From an uncultured Clostridia bacterium (GTDB lineage Bacteria; Bacillota; Clostridia; Saccharofermentanales; Saccharofermentanaceae), in the NCBI GenBank assembly GCA_946407705.1, contig CAMJPC010000003.1, positions 178,813-242,812 on the forward strand: DNA of 64,000 nt, in the 5' to 3' direction. This document shows positions 18,002 through 26,890 of the stretch, in pieces (the stretch's first letter is position 1; every line of letters starts with the position of its first letter). Position numbers and translations under genes: made by a program. The notes beneath the pieces were generated by a model. That model was not told the origin of the DNA, did no database searches, and worked only from the letters and a program-made list of their open reading frames with translations.

Positions 18002-19030
18002 TCAGCGCTGTACTCTTCCCGAGCCGTCACCTTTTGCAAGCTTCAAGACTTCATCGACAGTCACTCTGTTGAAGTCTCCGTCGATCGTATGCTTGAGGCA
18101 GCTTGCGGCAACCGCGAATTCAAGGGCTTCTTTGTCGTCACCCAATACATTGAGTCCGTAGATAAGACCTCCTGCGAACGAATCTCCTCCGCCCACACGG
18201 TCAACGATGTCATACATCTCATACTTGCGGCTTACGATGAAATCCGTTCCGTTATTGAGAGCTGCCGCCCAGAAATTGATGTCAGCACTCTTGCTCTCTC
18301 TTAACGTGATAGCGACTTTCTTAACATTCGGAAACTTCTCGAGAAGGCTATTGCTGAGCTTTCTGTAATCCTCGTTATCGAGCTTGCCGCCTTCGACGTT
18401 GCTCTTGCATTCGAGGCCAAGTGACTTCTGACAGTCTTCCTCGTTTGCGATGATGATATCCGCGTATTCAGTCATGACGGACATAACTTCTTTCGCATCC
18501 ACCCCGTATTTCCAGAGATTCTTACGGTAATTGAGATCTATCGAGACGGTTATTCCGCGCTTCTTTGCTTCCTTTACTGATGCTATCGAAGCATCCTTTG
18601 TCTGCTCCGAAATAGCGGGTGTAATGCCCGAGATATGGAGCCATGTAACATTGTTATAGATTCTGTCCCAGTCATACTTTTCGGGATCGAACATCGAGAT
18701 CGCGGAATATGCCCTGTCATAGATGACCTTGCTCGCGCGCTGGTTGGCACCTGTCTCAAGATAGTAGATGCCCATCCTTCCGTCAGTCCTGATTATCTTA
18801 TCCGTTCCGACATTGAATCTTCTGAGTTCGCCTATTGCTGCATCGCCGATCGAATTCGATGGGATTACTGACAGAAACTCTGCATCAAGGCCGTAATTTG
18901 CAAGAGAGACCGCAACATTTGCCTCACCGCCTCCGAATGTCGCCTCGAGCGAAGGAGACTGCATAAGGCGCTCCCTTCCCGGACTCTTAAGTCTTAACAT
19001 CAATTCTCCGAAAGTAAGGAACTTGCTCAT
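18002..19030 (-). CDS. kdgK: 2-keto-3-deoxygluconate kinase
   Basis: A PfkB/ribokinase-family sugar kinase of 342 residues. N-terminal FGELMLRL and [16 protein letters not shown] bind the sugar; [16 protein letters not shown] near residue 295 holds the catalytic Asp and anion hole. The [12 protein letters not shown] and DLNYRKNLW blocks are those of KDG kinases. It phosphorylates KDG to KDPG in the hexuronate branch of the Entner-Doudoroff route. Its start overlaps the KDPG aldolase stop by 4 bp, so kinase and aldolase are made together. Confidence 0.93.
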   Translation of the reverse strand: MSKFLTFGELMLRLKSPGRERLMQSPSLEATFGGGEANVAVSLANYGLDAEFLSVIPSNSIGDAAIGELRRFNVGTDKIIRTDGRMGIYYLETGANQRASKVIYDRAYSAISMFDPEKYDWDRIYNNVTWLHISGITPAISEQTKDASIASVKEAKKRGITVSIDLNYRKNLWKYGVDAKEVMSVMTEYADIIIANEEDCQKSLGLECKSNVEGGKLDNEDYRKLSNSLLEKFPNVKKVAITLRESKSADINFWAAALNNGTDFIVSRKYEMYDIVDRVGGGDSFAGGLIYGLNVLGDDKEALEFAVAASCLKHTIDGDFNRVTVDEVLKLAKGDGSGRVQR

Positions 19031-19662
19031 GCTCTTGTCTCCTTGATTATCTTCACGGCATTAGCAGCTAATGCAGTTATCTTATCCCAGTCATGGTCTA
19101 ACACGTCGTCTTTTTTGCAGACCCAGCTTCCGCCAACCGCACATACCGATTTATTGCCGATGAAATCAGCAAGGTTGGCTTCTGACACGCCGCCCGTAGG
19201 AAGGAACTTAACCTGTCCGAAAGGAGCTGACAGAGCCTTTATCGCTTTGATCCCGCCATATACATCTGCAGGGAAAAACTTGACGGTCTTAAGTCCCAGG
19301 CTGATAGCTTTCATTATCTCAGTCGGCGTAACTGCGCCGGGGATCACCGGAATGTCATTTTCGATTGCCAATCTGACAGTCTCTTCATCTATTCCGGGAG
19401 ATACGATGAACTTTGCGCCGCACTCTACGGCTGTCTTAGCCTGATCAACATTCAATATCGTTCCCGCGCCGACTATGACTTCAGGAACCTCTTTGCTTAT
19501 CAACGAAATACATTCAGCCGCGCACTCCGTTCTGAACGTTATCTCCATGAAACAGATGCCGCCCTTGAGCAGCGCTCTTGCAAGCGGGACCGCATCTTCG
19601 ACATTGTTCAGGACTACTACCGGGACTATTCCCGCTTCAAAAACTTTCTCAGAAAAAGACAT
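19027..19662 (-). CDS. eda: KDPG/KHG aldolase
   Basis: A 211-residue class I aldolase: the glutamate and arginine of [19 protein letters not shown], and the Schiff-base lysine in [11 protein letters not shown] are all present, as are [11 protein letters not shown] phosphate-binding residues. It splits KDPG to pyruvate and glyceraldehyde-3-phosphate. The ATG at 19662 is preferred (CGAGGTG upstream); the GTG at 19671 lies in the ribosome site. First gene of a two-gene operon with kdgK, divergent from uxaC; the shared upstream region has a copy of the regulon motif. Confidence 0.94.
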   Translation of the reverse strand: MSFSEKVFEAGIVPVVVLNNVEDAVPLARALLKGGICFMEITFRTECAAECISLISKEVPEVIVGAGTILNVDQAKTAVECGAKFIVSPGIDEETVRLAIENDIPVIPGAVTPTEIMKAISLGLKTVKFFPADVYGGIKAIKALSAPFGQVKFLPTGGVSEANLADFIGNKSVCAVGGSWVCKKDDVLDHDWDKITALAANAVKIIKETRA

Positions 19663-19693
19663 GTGAAGCACCTCGAAATTGTTAACTTGTATT

Positions 19694-19702
19694 CTAGCAT
19701 AT
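19694..19702. promoter_or_regulatory. Copy of candidate hexuronate regulon motif
   Basis: CTAGCATAT, eight of nine bases matching the complement of GTATGCTAG found at uxuA. It lies in the 105 bp divergent region between the KDPG aldolase gene and uxaC. A GntR or other repressor bound here could control both directions. Confidence 0.45.
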
Positions 19703-19767
19703 TTTTAGTTGCGGTGACAGCGAAAATTAGTTAATCTATATCCGTCAGATACTTTTAGAGGTGGACT

Positions 19768-21174
19768 ATGAAAAGCTTTATTTGTGACGATTTTCTTCTT
19801 GAAAACAACACCGCGAAAGAACTCTATAACTCATTTGCAAAAGATCTTCCGATCGTTGACTATCACTGCCACATCGAATCAAAAGAGATCGCGGAAGATA
19901 AGCATTTCGAGAACCTGACCGAACTCTGGCTCAGCGGCGATCACTATAAGTGGCGTCTTATGAGGGCTTGCGGTATCGATGAAAGATTTATCACCGGTGA
20001 TGCATCAGACAAAGAGAAATTCATGATGTGGGCCAAGGCAGTTGAATCCGCATTCGGTAATCCTCTCTACCACTGGACAAATCTCGAGCTTGCAAGATAC
20101 TTCGGTATCGATGAACCTCTTACCGTTGAAAACGCGGAAGAGATATGGAATAAAACAAATGAGATCCTATCATCCGGAAAGCTATCCGCAAAGAGCATCA
20201 TGCTATCTTCAAATGTTGAAGCAATATGTACGACTGATGACCCTTGTGATTCACTTATCTATCACGAACAGATCAGAGATTCCGGATTCGGCCCCAAGGT
20301 CTTACCTGCATTCAGACCTGACAACATAGTAGACATCGAGAAGGACAGCTTTAACTCTTACGTTGAAAAACTCGAAGCTGTATCAGGCATCAGGATCGAC
20401 TCGATTGCTTCACTTAAAAAAGCACTTATTTCAAGGCTTGATCACTTCGCTTCACACGGCTGTGTGATAGCCGATCACGGAACCGAATACATCAGTTATT
20501 CAAAGGATGTTAAGATCTCTTCCGATGAGGTTTTCAAAAAGAAGACCATATCAAAGGATGCATCTTTAACTGCTGAAGAGATCACTGCTTACAAGACAGA
20601 TCTGATGCTGTTTTTCGCGCGTGAATACGCTAAGCGTAAATGGACCATGCAGCTTCATTTCGGATGCAAGAGAAACGTTAATTCCGTCATGCTATCTAAG
20701 GCAGGCATCAACTGCGGATGCGATACCATCACAGGTGCAAATGACTTCCTTACGCCTCTTTCAGGATTCATGGATCAGTTAAACAGCGAAGGACTTTTGC
20801 CACGCATGATAATCTATTCTCTGAACCCCACAGACAACACTGTCATCGACACACTCTGCGGATGTTTTAATGACGGCAGCGTTCCCGGTAAGATCCAGCA
20901 CGGCGCAGCCTGGTGGTTTAATGACAACTTAATTGGTATGGAAGATCACTTAAGGTCACTCTGTGCGCAGAGCCCTCTTCCCTGCTTTGTCGGAATGCTA
21001 ACTGATTCAAGGTGCTTCCTGTCCTATACAAGACATGAATACTTCAGAAGGATCTTCTGCAATTTCTTAGGCACTGAGATCGAGCGCGGAAGATTCCCTT
21101 ACGACAAGCGTATCCTCAAGGATCTTATCGAGCGTGTTTGCTATAAGAACTCACGCGACCTGCTTAAGCTGTAG
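19768..21174 (+). CDS. uxaC: Glucuronate/galacturonate isomerase
   Basis: A 468-residue uronate isomerase with the metal-binding VDYHCHIESKEIAED, LWLSGDHYKWRLMRACGI, TTDDPCDSL, MQLHFGCKRN, and GAAWWFNDNLIGMEDHL blocks of the amidohydrolase-fold UxaC family. It converts D-glucuronate to D-fructuronate and D-galacturonate to D-tagaturonate, the first step of the pathway. AGAGGTGG precedes the ATG. Length equals that of the family. Divergent from eda-kdgK, with which it shares a promoter region. Confidence 0.97.
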   Translation: MKSFICDDFLLENNTAKELYNSFAKDLPIVDYHCHIESKEIAEDKHFENLTELWLSGDHYKWRLMRACGIDERFITGDASDKEKFMMWAKAVESAFGNPLYHWTNLELARYFGIDEPLTVENAEEIWNKTNEILSSGKLSAKSIMLSSNVEAICTTDDPCDSLIYHEQIRDSGFGPKVLPAFRPDNIVDIEKDSFNSYVEKLEAVSGIRIDSIASLKKALISRLDHFASHGCVIADHGTEYISYSKDVKISSDEVFKKKTISKDASLTAEEITAYKTDLMLFFAREYAKRKWTMQLHFGCKRNVNSVMLSKAGINCGCDTITGANDFLTPLSGFMDQLNSEGLLPRMIIYSLNPTDNTVIDTLCGCFNDGSVPGKIQHGAAWWFNDNLIGMEDHLRSLCAQSPLPCFVGMLTDSRCFLSYTRHEYFRRIFCNFLGTEIERGRFPYDKRILKDLIERVCYKNSRDLLKL

Positions 21175-21211
21175 TTTTTCGGTCAGTTTTCAAGAGCAGT
21201 AATCCGGAGCG

Positions 21212-21243
21212 GGACTATCACAGTTTCTGCAAAGTGATAGTCC
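21212..21243. repeat. Inverted repeat at 3' end of ABC ATPase gene
   Basis: GGACTATCAC and GTGATAGTCC, ten perfect bases around a 12-base loop, overlapping the last codons of the minus-strand ATPase gene and lying after uxaC. Neither side has a T run, so it is a possible mRNA 3' stabiliser or Rho-linked end rather than a classical terminator. Confidence 0.45.
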
Positions 21244-21877
21244 TGTTACAGCATGATGCAACCTCCTCATCATGCGTAACGATTATAAATGTCATTTCGA
21301 GGGACTTATTCAATTCTTTTATAATCTCTATAACTTCTTTCTCCGTCTCATTATCAAGCGAGCCGGTAGGCTCATCGGCAAGTACTAACTTAGGTTCACA
21401 TACTATAGCTCTTCCTATTGCCACACGTTGTTTCTCGCCGCCCGAAAGCTTATCGGGATACTGATTCCTGAGATCCGATATCCCGAGTCTTTCCAATACT
21501 TCATCAACCTTCTTCCTGCGTTCATGCTTGGATAAATCAGCTTCCCAAAGACCCAGCTCGATATTCTCGTAGACCGTATAGTCATTTATCAGGGCAAAAT
21601 GCTGCAAGATAACACCTATCTGATTACGTCTGAATTTGATTCCGTCATTTGTTTTCTTTATGACAACTTCCGAACCATCAAAGACGTATTTGCCGCTGTC
21701 CGGATAATCTATTCCTGCCAGTATGTTCAGAAGCGTTGTTTTGCCGCTTCCGCTTTTGCCCATAATAGCGACAAGCTCTCCTTTATCTACTGTGAAACTC
21801 AGATTATTATGAACAATAGTAGTAGTGTCGCCTGTTTTGAAGCTTTTACATATGTTTTCTAATTCCAGCAAAGCCAT
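21218..21877 (-). CDS. MacB/LolD-type ABC ATPase
   Basis: A 219-residue ATPase: Walker A AIMGKSGSGKTTLL, Q-loop GVILQHFALI, signature KLSGGEKQRVAIGRA, Walker B LVLADEPTGSLD and H-loop IVTHDEEV. This is the MacB/LolD/BceA group that works with FtsX-like permeases, here the two genes upstream in the same operon. I use the ATG at 21877 (GGAGAATCTAT upstream); the frame open to 21922 overlaps the permease gene. The gene is AT-rich like its neighbours, unlike the sugar genes around it. Confidence 0.93.
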   Translation of the reverse strand: MALLELENICKSFKTGDTTTIVHNNLSFTVDKGELVAIMGKSGSGKTTLLNILAGIDYPDSGKYVFDGSEVVIKKTNDGIKFRRNQIGVILQHFALINDYTVYENIELGLWEADLSKHERRKKVDEVLERLGISDLRNQYPDKLSGGEKQRVAIGRAIVCEPKLVLADEPTGSLDNETEKEVIEIIKELNKSLEMTFIIVTHDEEVASCCNRTITLQKL

Positions 21878-21890
21878 ATAGATTCTCCAA

Positions 21891-23168
21891 TTAAATGATT
21901 TTGTGACGGATGAGGATATCAAGATTACACCTTCTATTAACTATTAGTGTAGGTATCAATGACACGATTATAATAGGCAATGTAAATGCGAATAACTGCC
22001 ATACAGGAATATATAGCCGCCCATATTCATAAATAGAAAGTCCAATAGTTGGGAAAACCGATACAACAAGGAGGACAAGCATTTCCACCGTTATAGACAG
22101 ATTGATCTTCCATATCGGTATTCCGGCACACATGAATATGCAATATTTAGTACGGTTTTTACAGGCGCGGTTGTAAAGAACCGCTGCGAGTGCAAGAGTG
22201 CAGATGACTCCTCCGATCACTGCAAGTGTTCCGATCAAAAGAACATTTCGTCTTGCTAATTCTTCCGTCTCCCGCTTTTCCGTGCCGTCCAAAGCGGAAC
22301 AGACCAGAGTATAGAAGCCGTTTTTGACAGTTACTTCATTCACAATAGCCTGTAGATCAATAGACGGGTCATCAACATATACTCTTCTGTGCTTATCAAT
22401 AAACAGCTCGTCACACTCTTTATACTCCGTGATCGCACCTTCATCCCTTGGGAAAATAATAGGACAAAACATATAATTATCCATAGAGTACACTTGATTG
22501 AATGCCTCTTCATATGCTCCTTTGTTCAAAAAACCGATAACGACAGCGGAATCATCGCCGAAGTATTCATCATGTATATTAATGATGTCTCCCACCTTAT
22601 AAACTGCTTTAAAATCATTTCCCAGAATAACGCTGACAGGAACATTCTTGTCTAAATTCGTAAAATCATCAGCATTGAAATCCCTGCCTTCAACGACCTT
22701 CAGATTCCAGGCCTTGAAATTATTCTCGTTTACAAACTCAATGTGGATTTCGGGCTGAGGTTGTTCCTCATCTATAAAAGGAAGCAGTTTTTCACCGTTT
22801 TCTATAATTTCCAAATGTATTCCGGATTGGCAATTTTCATAAAAGAACAAATGCGGATTTGATTCAAGTTCTTTATAGACTTTTTTTCCGATTTCGTACA
22901 TGGGCGTTCTGTTAATAACATCTGTACTGAAATCAATATAGTTTTCGTTGGAATCAGCAGCATCCTCTCCTGCAAACTCCAGCACATAACATTTTGCTAC
23001 ATCACTCTTATCATAATAAAGTGAATTGAAACAGGTCTTCAAGTATTCATAATTTTGGAGAAAAATAAAAACAGTAGCATTACATAAAACCATATTTAAC
23101 AGGATTAATATGTTTACCTTGGGATTCTGGAACAAGGATTTAAAAGCATTATTAATAACAAATCTCAT
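21891..23168 (-). CDS. FtsX-like ABC permease, large extracellular domain
   Basis: A 425-residue protein with an N-terminal helix (NILILLNMVLCNATVFIFL), an extracellular domain to about residue 305, then three helices near residues 310-330, 355-378 and 390-412, ending LDILIRHKII. This is the MacB/FtsX arrangement. It is tightly packed between the second permease (4 bp overlap) and the ATPase (13 bp gap). The pair of non-identical permeases would form a heterodimer. It may export or give protection against the small secreted protein encoded upstream. Confidence 0.85.
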   Translation of the reverse strand: MRFVINNAFKSLFQNPKVNILILLNMVLCNATVFIFLQNYEYLKTCFNSLYYDKSDVAKCYVLEFAGEDAADSNENYIDFSTDVINRTPMYEIGKKVYKELESNPHLFFYENCQSGIHLEIIENGEKLLPFIDEEQPQPEIHIEFVNENNFKAWNLKVVEGRDFNADDFTNLDKNVPVSVILGNDFKAVYKVGDIINIHDEYFGDDSAVVIGFLNKGAYEEAFNQVYSMDNYMFCPIIFPRDEGAITEYKECDELFIDKHRRVYVDDPSIDLQAIVNEVTVKNGFYTLVCSALDGTEKRETEELARRNVLLIGTLAVIGGVICTLALAAVLYNRACKNRTKYCIFMCAGIPIWKINLSITVEMLVLLVVSVFPTIGLSIYEYGRLYIPVWQLFAFTLPIIIVSLIPTLIVNRRCNLDILIRHKII

Positions 23169-24322
23169 ACCTGTCTGATAATCTCCTGAGGATCAGCTTT
23201 GACAACGAAAAATGAAAAAACAAGAAAACCAATGATCGCAAAACACAAAGAAGCTTCGGACAATCCGATGATCACATTCACAACATATGAGTATTCAAGT
23301 GCAAAGACGCCGTTATAAAGCAACAACAACAATAGAATTATGCCTGTCAATATGCCTGCGATGCAGTCAATAATGTATGCTTTGCCTGTCTGTTTAATTA
23401 TCTTGCAGAGCTTTGCTCCGCACAACTTCATTATTGATATCTTAAGTCTATGGCGCTCAATATACTGAATAAGTGTGTTTACATATGCAAAGATCATCAG
23501 ACTGACTATAATTACGAACAGATAGTTCTTCATATACATCTTGCCTGATGCAATATCTATAAAAGCTATAGGAGTCTTTCTGTTCTTAAGGTTACATCCG
23601 AATAATGCTCTCGAATTCTTTGCGACATCTTCATATACAGCTTTGTTATCCGCTGCGCAATCAATATAATAAATCCCGTTCAGCTGTTCTTCCGGCATTA
23701 AGCTGCCCAGATTGACAAAGATAATACTATCCATAGCAGATTTGCTTGAAATGCCGGTTATTCCTATAACCTCATATTTGCGTCCCAAAAAATCGTAATA
23801 GCTTTTGTCACCCTCTTTATATATTCCCTCCTCAAAGTTTTTTCCGACCACTGCATAATTATTATCAGATAAGCATTCCGCTTCGGTAAAAAACCTGCCG
23901 CTGATCACCGGCGGAAGTGATAATTCGCCTTTGTAGCAAACTGCTCTCATTGTATTCATATGAAGTGCTGCAAAATAATCTGAATCAGAAGATGTCAGCA
24001 ATTTCTCGACAGAAGTAACACCGTCATCCAACACTTTATTCCTTAGAACAAAATCAGGATCATATTCTTTTTGCTGAAGCGCAGTCTTATCATTTCGTCC
24101 GTCCGAATAGGTTACATCATCTCCATAACCATACGGCTTTATGGCAGGATTATCAAAATCAAAGAATACCGCATCTGATGTTATATAACCTCTTGCCATT
24201 TGCTGGTTAAGGTTATATTCAGCATCAGAACAGATAAAAATAAACCCAACTACCAAAAAAGCAAAAAACAAAAAAGATACGGTTAAATTAATAGCCTTAA
24301 AAAATCGGGGTTTATATGTCAT
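23165..24322 (-). CDS. FtsX-like ABC permease
   Basis: A 385-residue protein with an N-terminal helix (residues about 11-31), an extracellular domain to about 265, and three C-terminal helices ending FVVKADPQEIIRQV, the FtsX ending. Its own ribosome site is weak. Instead an eight-codon frame (24319-24342) ends in ATGA, overlapping this start, which suggests translational coupling to a leader. It overlaps the next permease by 4 bp. Confidence 0.84.
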   Translation of the reverse strand: MTYKPRFFKAINLTVSFLFFAFLVVGFIFICSDAEYNLNQQMARGYITSDAVFFDFDNPAIKPYGYGDDVTYSDGRNDKTALQQKEYDPDFVLRNKVLDDGVTSVEKLLTSSDSDYFAALHMNTMRAVCYKGELSLPPVISGRFFTEAECLSDNNYAVVGKNFEEGIYKEGDKSYYDFLGRKYEVIGITGISSKSAMDSIIFVNLGSLMPEEQLNGIYYIDCAADNKAVYEDVAKNSRALFGCNLKNRKTPIAFIDIASGKMYMKNYLFVIIVSLMIFAYVNTLIQYIERHRLKISIMKLCGAKLCKIIKQTGKAYIIDCIAGILTGIILLLLLLYNGVFALEYSYVVNVIIGLSEASLCFAIIGFLVFSFFVVKADPQEIIRQV

Positions 24323-24342
24323 ACCCAGAAAGGAGTATTCAT
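24319..24342 (-). CDS. Candidate eight-codon leader peptide MNTPFWV
   Basis: On the minus strand an ATG follows AGGAGTATTTGAGGAGT and reads M-N-T-P-F-W-V then TGA. The TGA overlaps the permease ATG in the form ATGA. The same bases form a perfect palindrome that can hide the AGGAG. Both points suggest translational control of the permease genes. No protein evidence is possible at this length. Confidence 0.35.
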   Translation of the reverse strand: MNTPFWV

Positions 24343-24359
24343 ACTCCTCAAATACTCCT
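24331..24359. repeat. Palindrome AGGAGTAT-TC-ATACTCCT plus a third copy
   Basis: Perfect eight-base arms at 24331-24338 and 24341-24348, with a further ATACTCCT at 24352-24359. On the minus strand this gives two AGGAGTAT copies, either of which can pair with the single ATACTCCT. It lies between the small secreted protein gene and the permease genes, so it may set the expression ratio between them. Confidence 0.55.
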
Positions 24360-24375
24360 ATGTATTGTTATATCC

Positions 24376-24699
24376 TTATATCTTTTTGAATGAACATGTG
24401 CCGGAATGAGACCTGATCTCTTTGGAATACACATATCGCGTAGTCAATTTATATGAACCGGATCTTCTCCAACTGGAATCAGCAGAACCTTTGCCCGGTC
24501 CCCAATTCAATGTTACCGAAGCAGTGGATACCACCCGCTTATCGTTATTTACAACTTTATTTACTGCTCTTTGAGAAAACTGACTATCTAAGTACTTGCC
24601 CTCAAGATACACTTTGCTGGTACCAGCAGCTACCGGAATCGAAATGCACCCTATAAGTGCCAGTGCTGTAACAAAAACACAGATTTTTTTCTTTGCCAT
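24376..24699 (-). CDS. Small secreted protein, candidate bacteriocin-like substrate
   Basis: A 107-residue protein with a clear signal peptide (MAKKKICVFVTALALIG, cleavage near VAAG at residue 25) and a mature part of about 82 residues, basic and rich in Ser, Lys and Tyr. GGGGTGATC precedes the ATG. The region YVYSKEIRSHSGTC recalls the SxYxHxxxxHSxTV segment of lactococcin 972 family bacteriocins, but it sits at the C-terminus instead of the middle, so membership is uncertain. It is first in an operon with two FtsX-like permeases and an ATPase, the same kind of set that accompanies lactococcin 972. It could also be a signal peptide for cell-cell contact. Confidence 0.7.
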   Translation of the reverse strand: MAKKKICVFVTALALIGCISIPVAAGTSKVYLEGKYLDSQFSQRAVNKVVNNDKRVVSTASVTLNWGPGKGSADSSWRRSGSYKLTTRYVYSKEIRSHSGTCSFKKI

Positions 24700-25093
24700 A
24701 ATAGATCACCCCATAATCGTTGAATATGCATATATTGCTACTATATAATAGCATCCGAATAAGCAAGTCCGTTCAACAAATACATCACAAAATATATTTC
24801 ATCAAACAATACACATTGCACAAATAATTCGTAGCAATAAATGTATATTCAGTTCATAAAAGTGTATAGTTCCGTTTATAAGCTCAGAAGAACTTATTTC
24901 TCAGTTTTTCGCATTATTTAGAATTTATGTTGAAACTCATCTATGGAGCACATTCTAACTCTTTTCCAGTTCAGATAATTAAATAAACATTGGTCTCCCA
25001 CCTCAAAGTCGGTAAAAACCTTTTTATCAAGCAAAAATGCCGCCCCGGGCGGGACGGCATTTCTTTGCTATAAAAGTTTAGGGGAAAACCTTA
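24700..25093. other. AT-rich intergenic region
   Basis: No gene seen. On the minus strand it should contain the promoter of the small secreted protein operon (TATA-rich stretch around 24735-24750) and, at its far end, the terminator of the sugar-binding lipoprotein gene. The rest is AT-rich without recognisable structure. Confidence 0.5.
25034..25062 (-). terminator. Intrinsic terminator of the sugar ABC operon
   Basis: GC-rich hairpin with outer arms AAATGCCG and CGGCATTT and an inner CCC/GGG. On the minus strand the stem is followed by TTTTTGC. It ends the lplB-lplC-lplA type operon. Confidence 0.88.
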
Positions 25094-26833
25094 TTACTTC
25101 TTGTAGAGTTCAGCGTAGAGATCTTCGAGACCCTTCTGATTGAGACCTTCGCAGGACTTCTTGTACTCGTCCCACTGCTTTTCGATATCAGCCTGACCTG
25201 TAACGAACTTGAGTGTCCAAGCATTTACGTTACTGATGAGAGGTGTAGCGATGTTGTTGATCTGCTCATTCTGATCAGGTGTAGGGAAGATTGCCGGAGG
25301 AAGTGCGTGTTCTGCTCTGTCGGCAAGATCACGGTTGATGTAATCCTGAACGGGAGGAATGAGGTTGTCAGACATCTCTGCAACTGTTCCGCCATACCAG
25401 AAGTTACCGCCTGCATAACCCCACTTAAGTCTGATGTCGGTCAGGGTCTTTTCAGCATTGTTTCCATAGCCGAGACCTGAGCAGCAGAAGCCTTCCTTAA
25501 GTGTCTTTCTGCCATCAGCGTCCTCTGTATAGTGAACGTCCTTAACGCCCCACTTTGTGAGATCATATGCTTCGTGAGAATAGAAGAGCCAGTCAACGAA
25601 TCTGAGCATCTGGATGAAGTCCTTCTCTCCGAGTTCATCGAGAGCCTTCTTGGAGATCATGACACCATTCTCAAGTCTTGCAGGATCAACAGATGAATAG
25701 TTGTTAACTCCTACAGGAACGGTGATTACATAGTTCTCATACTTGCCTGCGCCAAGCTGCTTTGTCATGTTCTCTTCATAGGAAGCAAACTGACCCTGGT
25801 TGACAGACATGATGGCAGTCTTGCCGTTGTAGTACTTGGATGTAGCTGTGTTGTCGTCCTGTGTGAATGTTTCAGGATCAAGGAGACCTTCCTTGATGAA
25901 GCTGTTAGCTACCTTAAGGAATTCCTTGTATGCGTCTGTAGTAGGTGAGAATATGAACTTGTCCTGTTCCTTGTTGTATCTCATGCCGTTTGCGATGTTC
26001 CAGCCGGCATTGCAGTCATAAGTTGCTGCAATAACGCCTAAAAGGTTACCGCCGCTGCCCTTACCGGACTCGGTTCCGCACCAGAGGTCAGACCAGATGT
26101 AATCCTTCTCTTTGCACATCTTCTGGGAAACCATGTAAGCCTTTACCTTCTTGAGTGCTTCGCGGAACTGATCCCATGTCCATGTCTTCTGAAGTGCAAC
26201 AACGTCAACGCCTGCTGCATCCCAGATATCCTTTCTGATAACGAAAGAATAGTTGATGAGGTTCTTTTCCTTCATGCCGGGAAGCTTATAGTACTTACCG
26301 TTGGATCTTGTGATGGTCTGGATGTCCTTTGAAAGATCGTACTTGTTGTAGAAATCCGTGTAGTAAGGCATGTACTTTACATAGTCGGAAATAGGTACGA
26401 TAGCTCCGCCGTCAACGAACTTGGAATCATCATAGATCTTAGGGATGATGTAAGCAGCATTGCCTGCCTGGATATCGAGTGTGATCTGATCCATGTAGTC
26501 GTTGCTGTCGTAGGATTTAAGATCGAGAGTAACGTTTGTCCTCTTCTCGATCTCCTTGAAAACACCCTCGGTCTTCCATGTCTCAACATAAGGATACCAA
26601 GATGCATCACTGAAGAACATGGTGTAGGTTACGGGCTTTTCAGCCTTGAATGTCTTACCGAGACCGAACTCGTAAGGCACCTTTTCTTCAGTCTCACTTG
26701 TCTCGATCTGGCTCGGAAGAGTCGTGATCTCTGAAGTCTGTGCTGCACCGCCGTTACATGCTGCCAGGCCGGAAAGCATAGTAATAGCAAGACCGACAGA
26801 TGCAACTTTTTTAGTAAGTGTTGTTGTCTTCAT
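25094..26833 (-). CDS. Sugar ABC transporter substrate-binding lipoprotein (LplA-type)
   Basis: A 579-residue lipoprotein: signal sequence with lipobox LSGLAAC (Cys at about 26), then a Ser/Thr/Glu-rich linker and a large type I extracellular solute-binding domain. The SYDSNDYMDQITLDIQAGNA and GKYYKLPG blocks match the LplA/YtcQ group, which binds oligosaccharides or uronate-containing sugars. It is the last gene after the two permeases at 28806-26891. The neighbouring hexuronate genes suggest uptake of glucuronides or galacturonides. No ATPase is encoded here; this group borrows a shared MsmX-type ATPase. Confidence 0.93.
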   Translation of the reverse strand: MKTTTLTKKVASVGLAITMLSGLAACNGGAAQTSEITTLPSQIETSETEEKVPYEFGLGKTFKAEKPVTYTMFFSDASWYPYVETWKTEGVFKEIEKRTNVTLDLKSYDSNDYMDQITLDIQAGNAAYIIPKIYDDSKFVDGGAIVPISDYVKYMPYYTDFYNKYDLSKDIQTITRSNGKYYKLPGMKEKNLINYSFVIRKDIWDAAGVDVVALQKTWTWDQFREALKKVKAYMVSQKMCKEKDYIWSDLWCGTESGKGSGGNLLGVIAATYDCNAGWNIANGMRYNKEQDKFIFSPTTDAYKEFLKVANSFIKEGLLDPETFTQDDNTATSKYYNGKTAIMSVNQGQFASYEENMTKQLGAGKYENYVITVPVGVNNYSSVDPARLENGVMISKKALDELGEKDFIQMLRFVDWLFYSHEAYDLTKWGVKDVHYTEDADGRKTLKEGFCCSGLGYGNNAEKTLTDIRLKWGYAGGNFWYGGTVAEMSDNLIPPVQDYINRDLADRAEHALPPAIFPTPDQNEQINNIATPLISNVNAWTLKFVTGQADIEKQWDEYKKSCEGLNQKGLEDLYAELYKK

Positions 26834-26890
26834 AATTGCTTCCTTTCTTTTCTTTTATATTGCTTTGGGCTGTGCCCGTTTAGCACAAGA

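Noticed and set aside
25034..25062. Part of a larger palindromic mobile-element end
   Set aside because: The hairpin plus T run directly after the lipoprotein gene is a normal terminator; no transposase or target duplication is seen.
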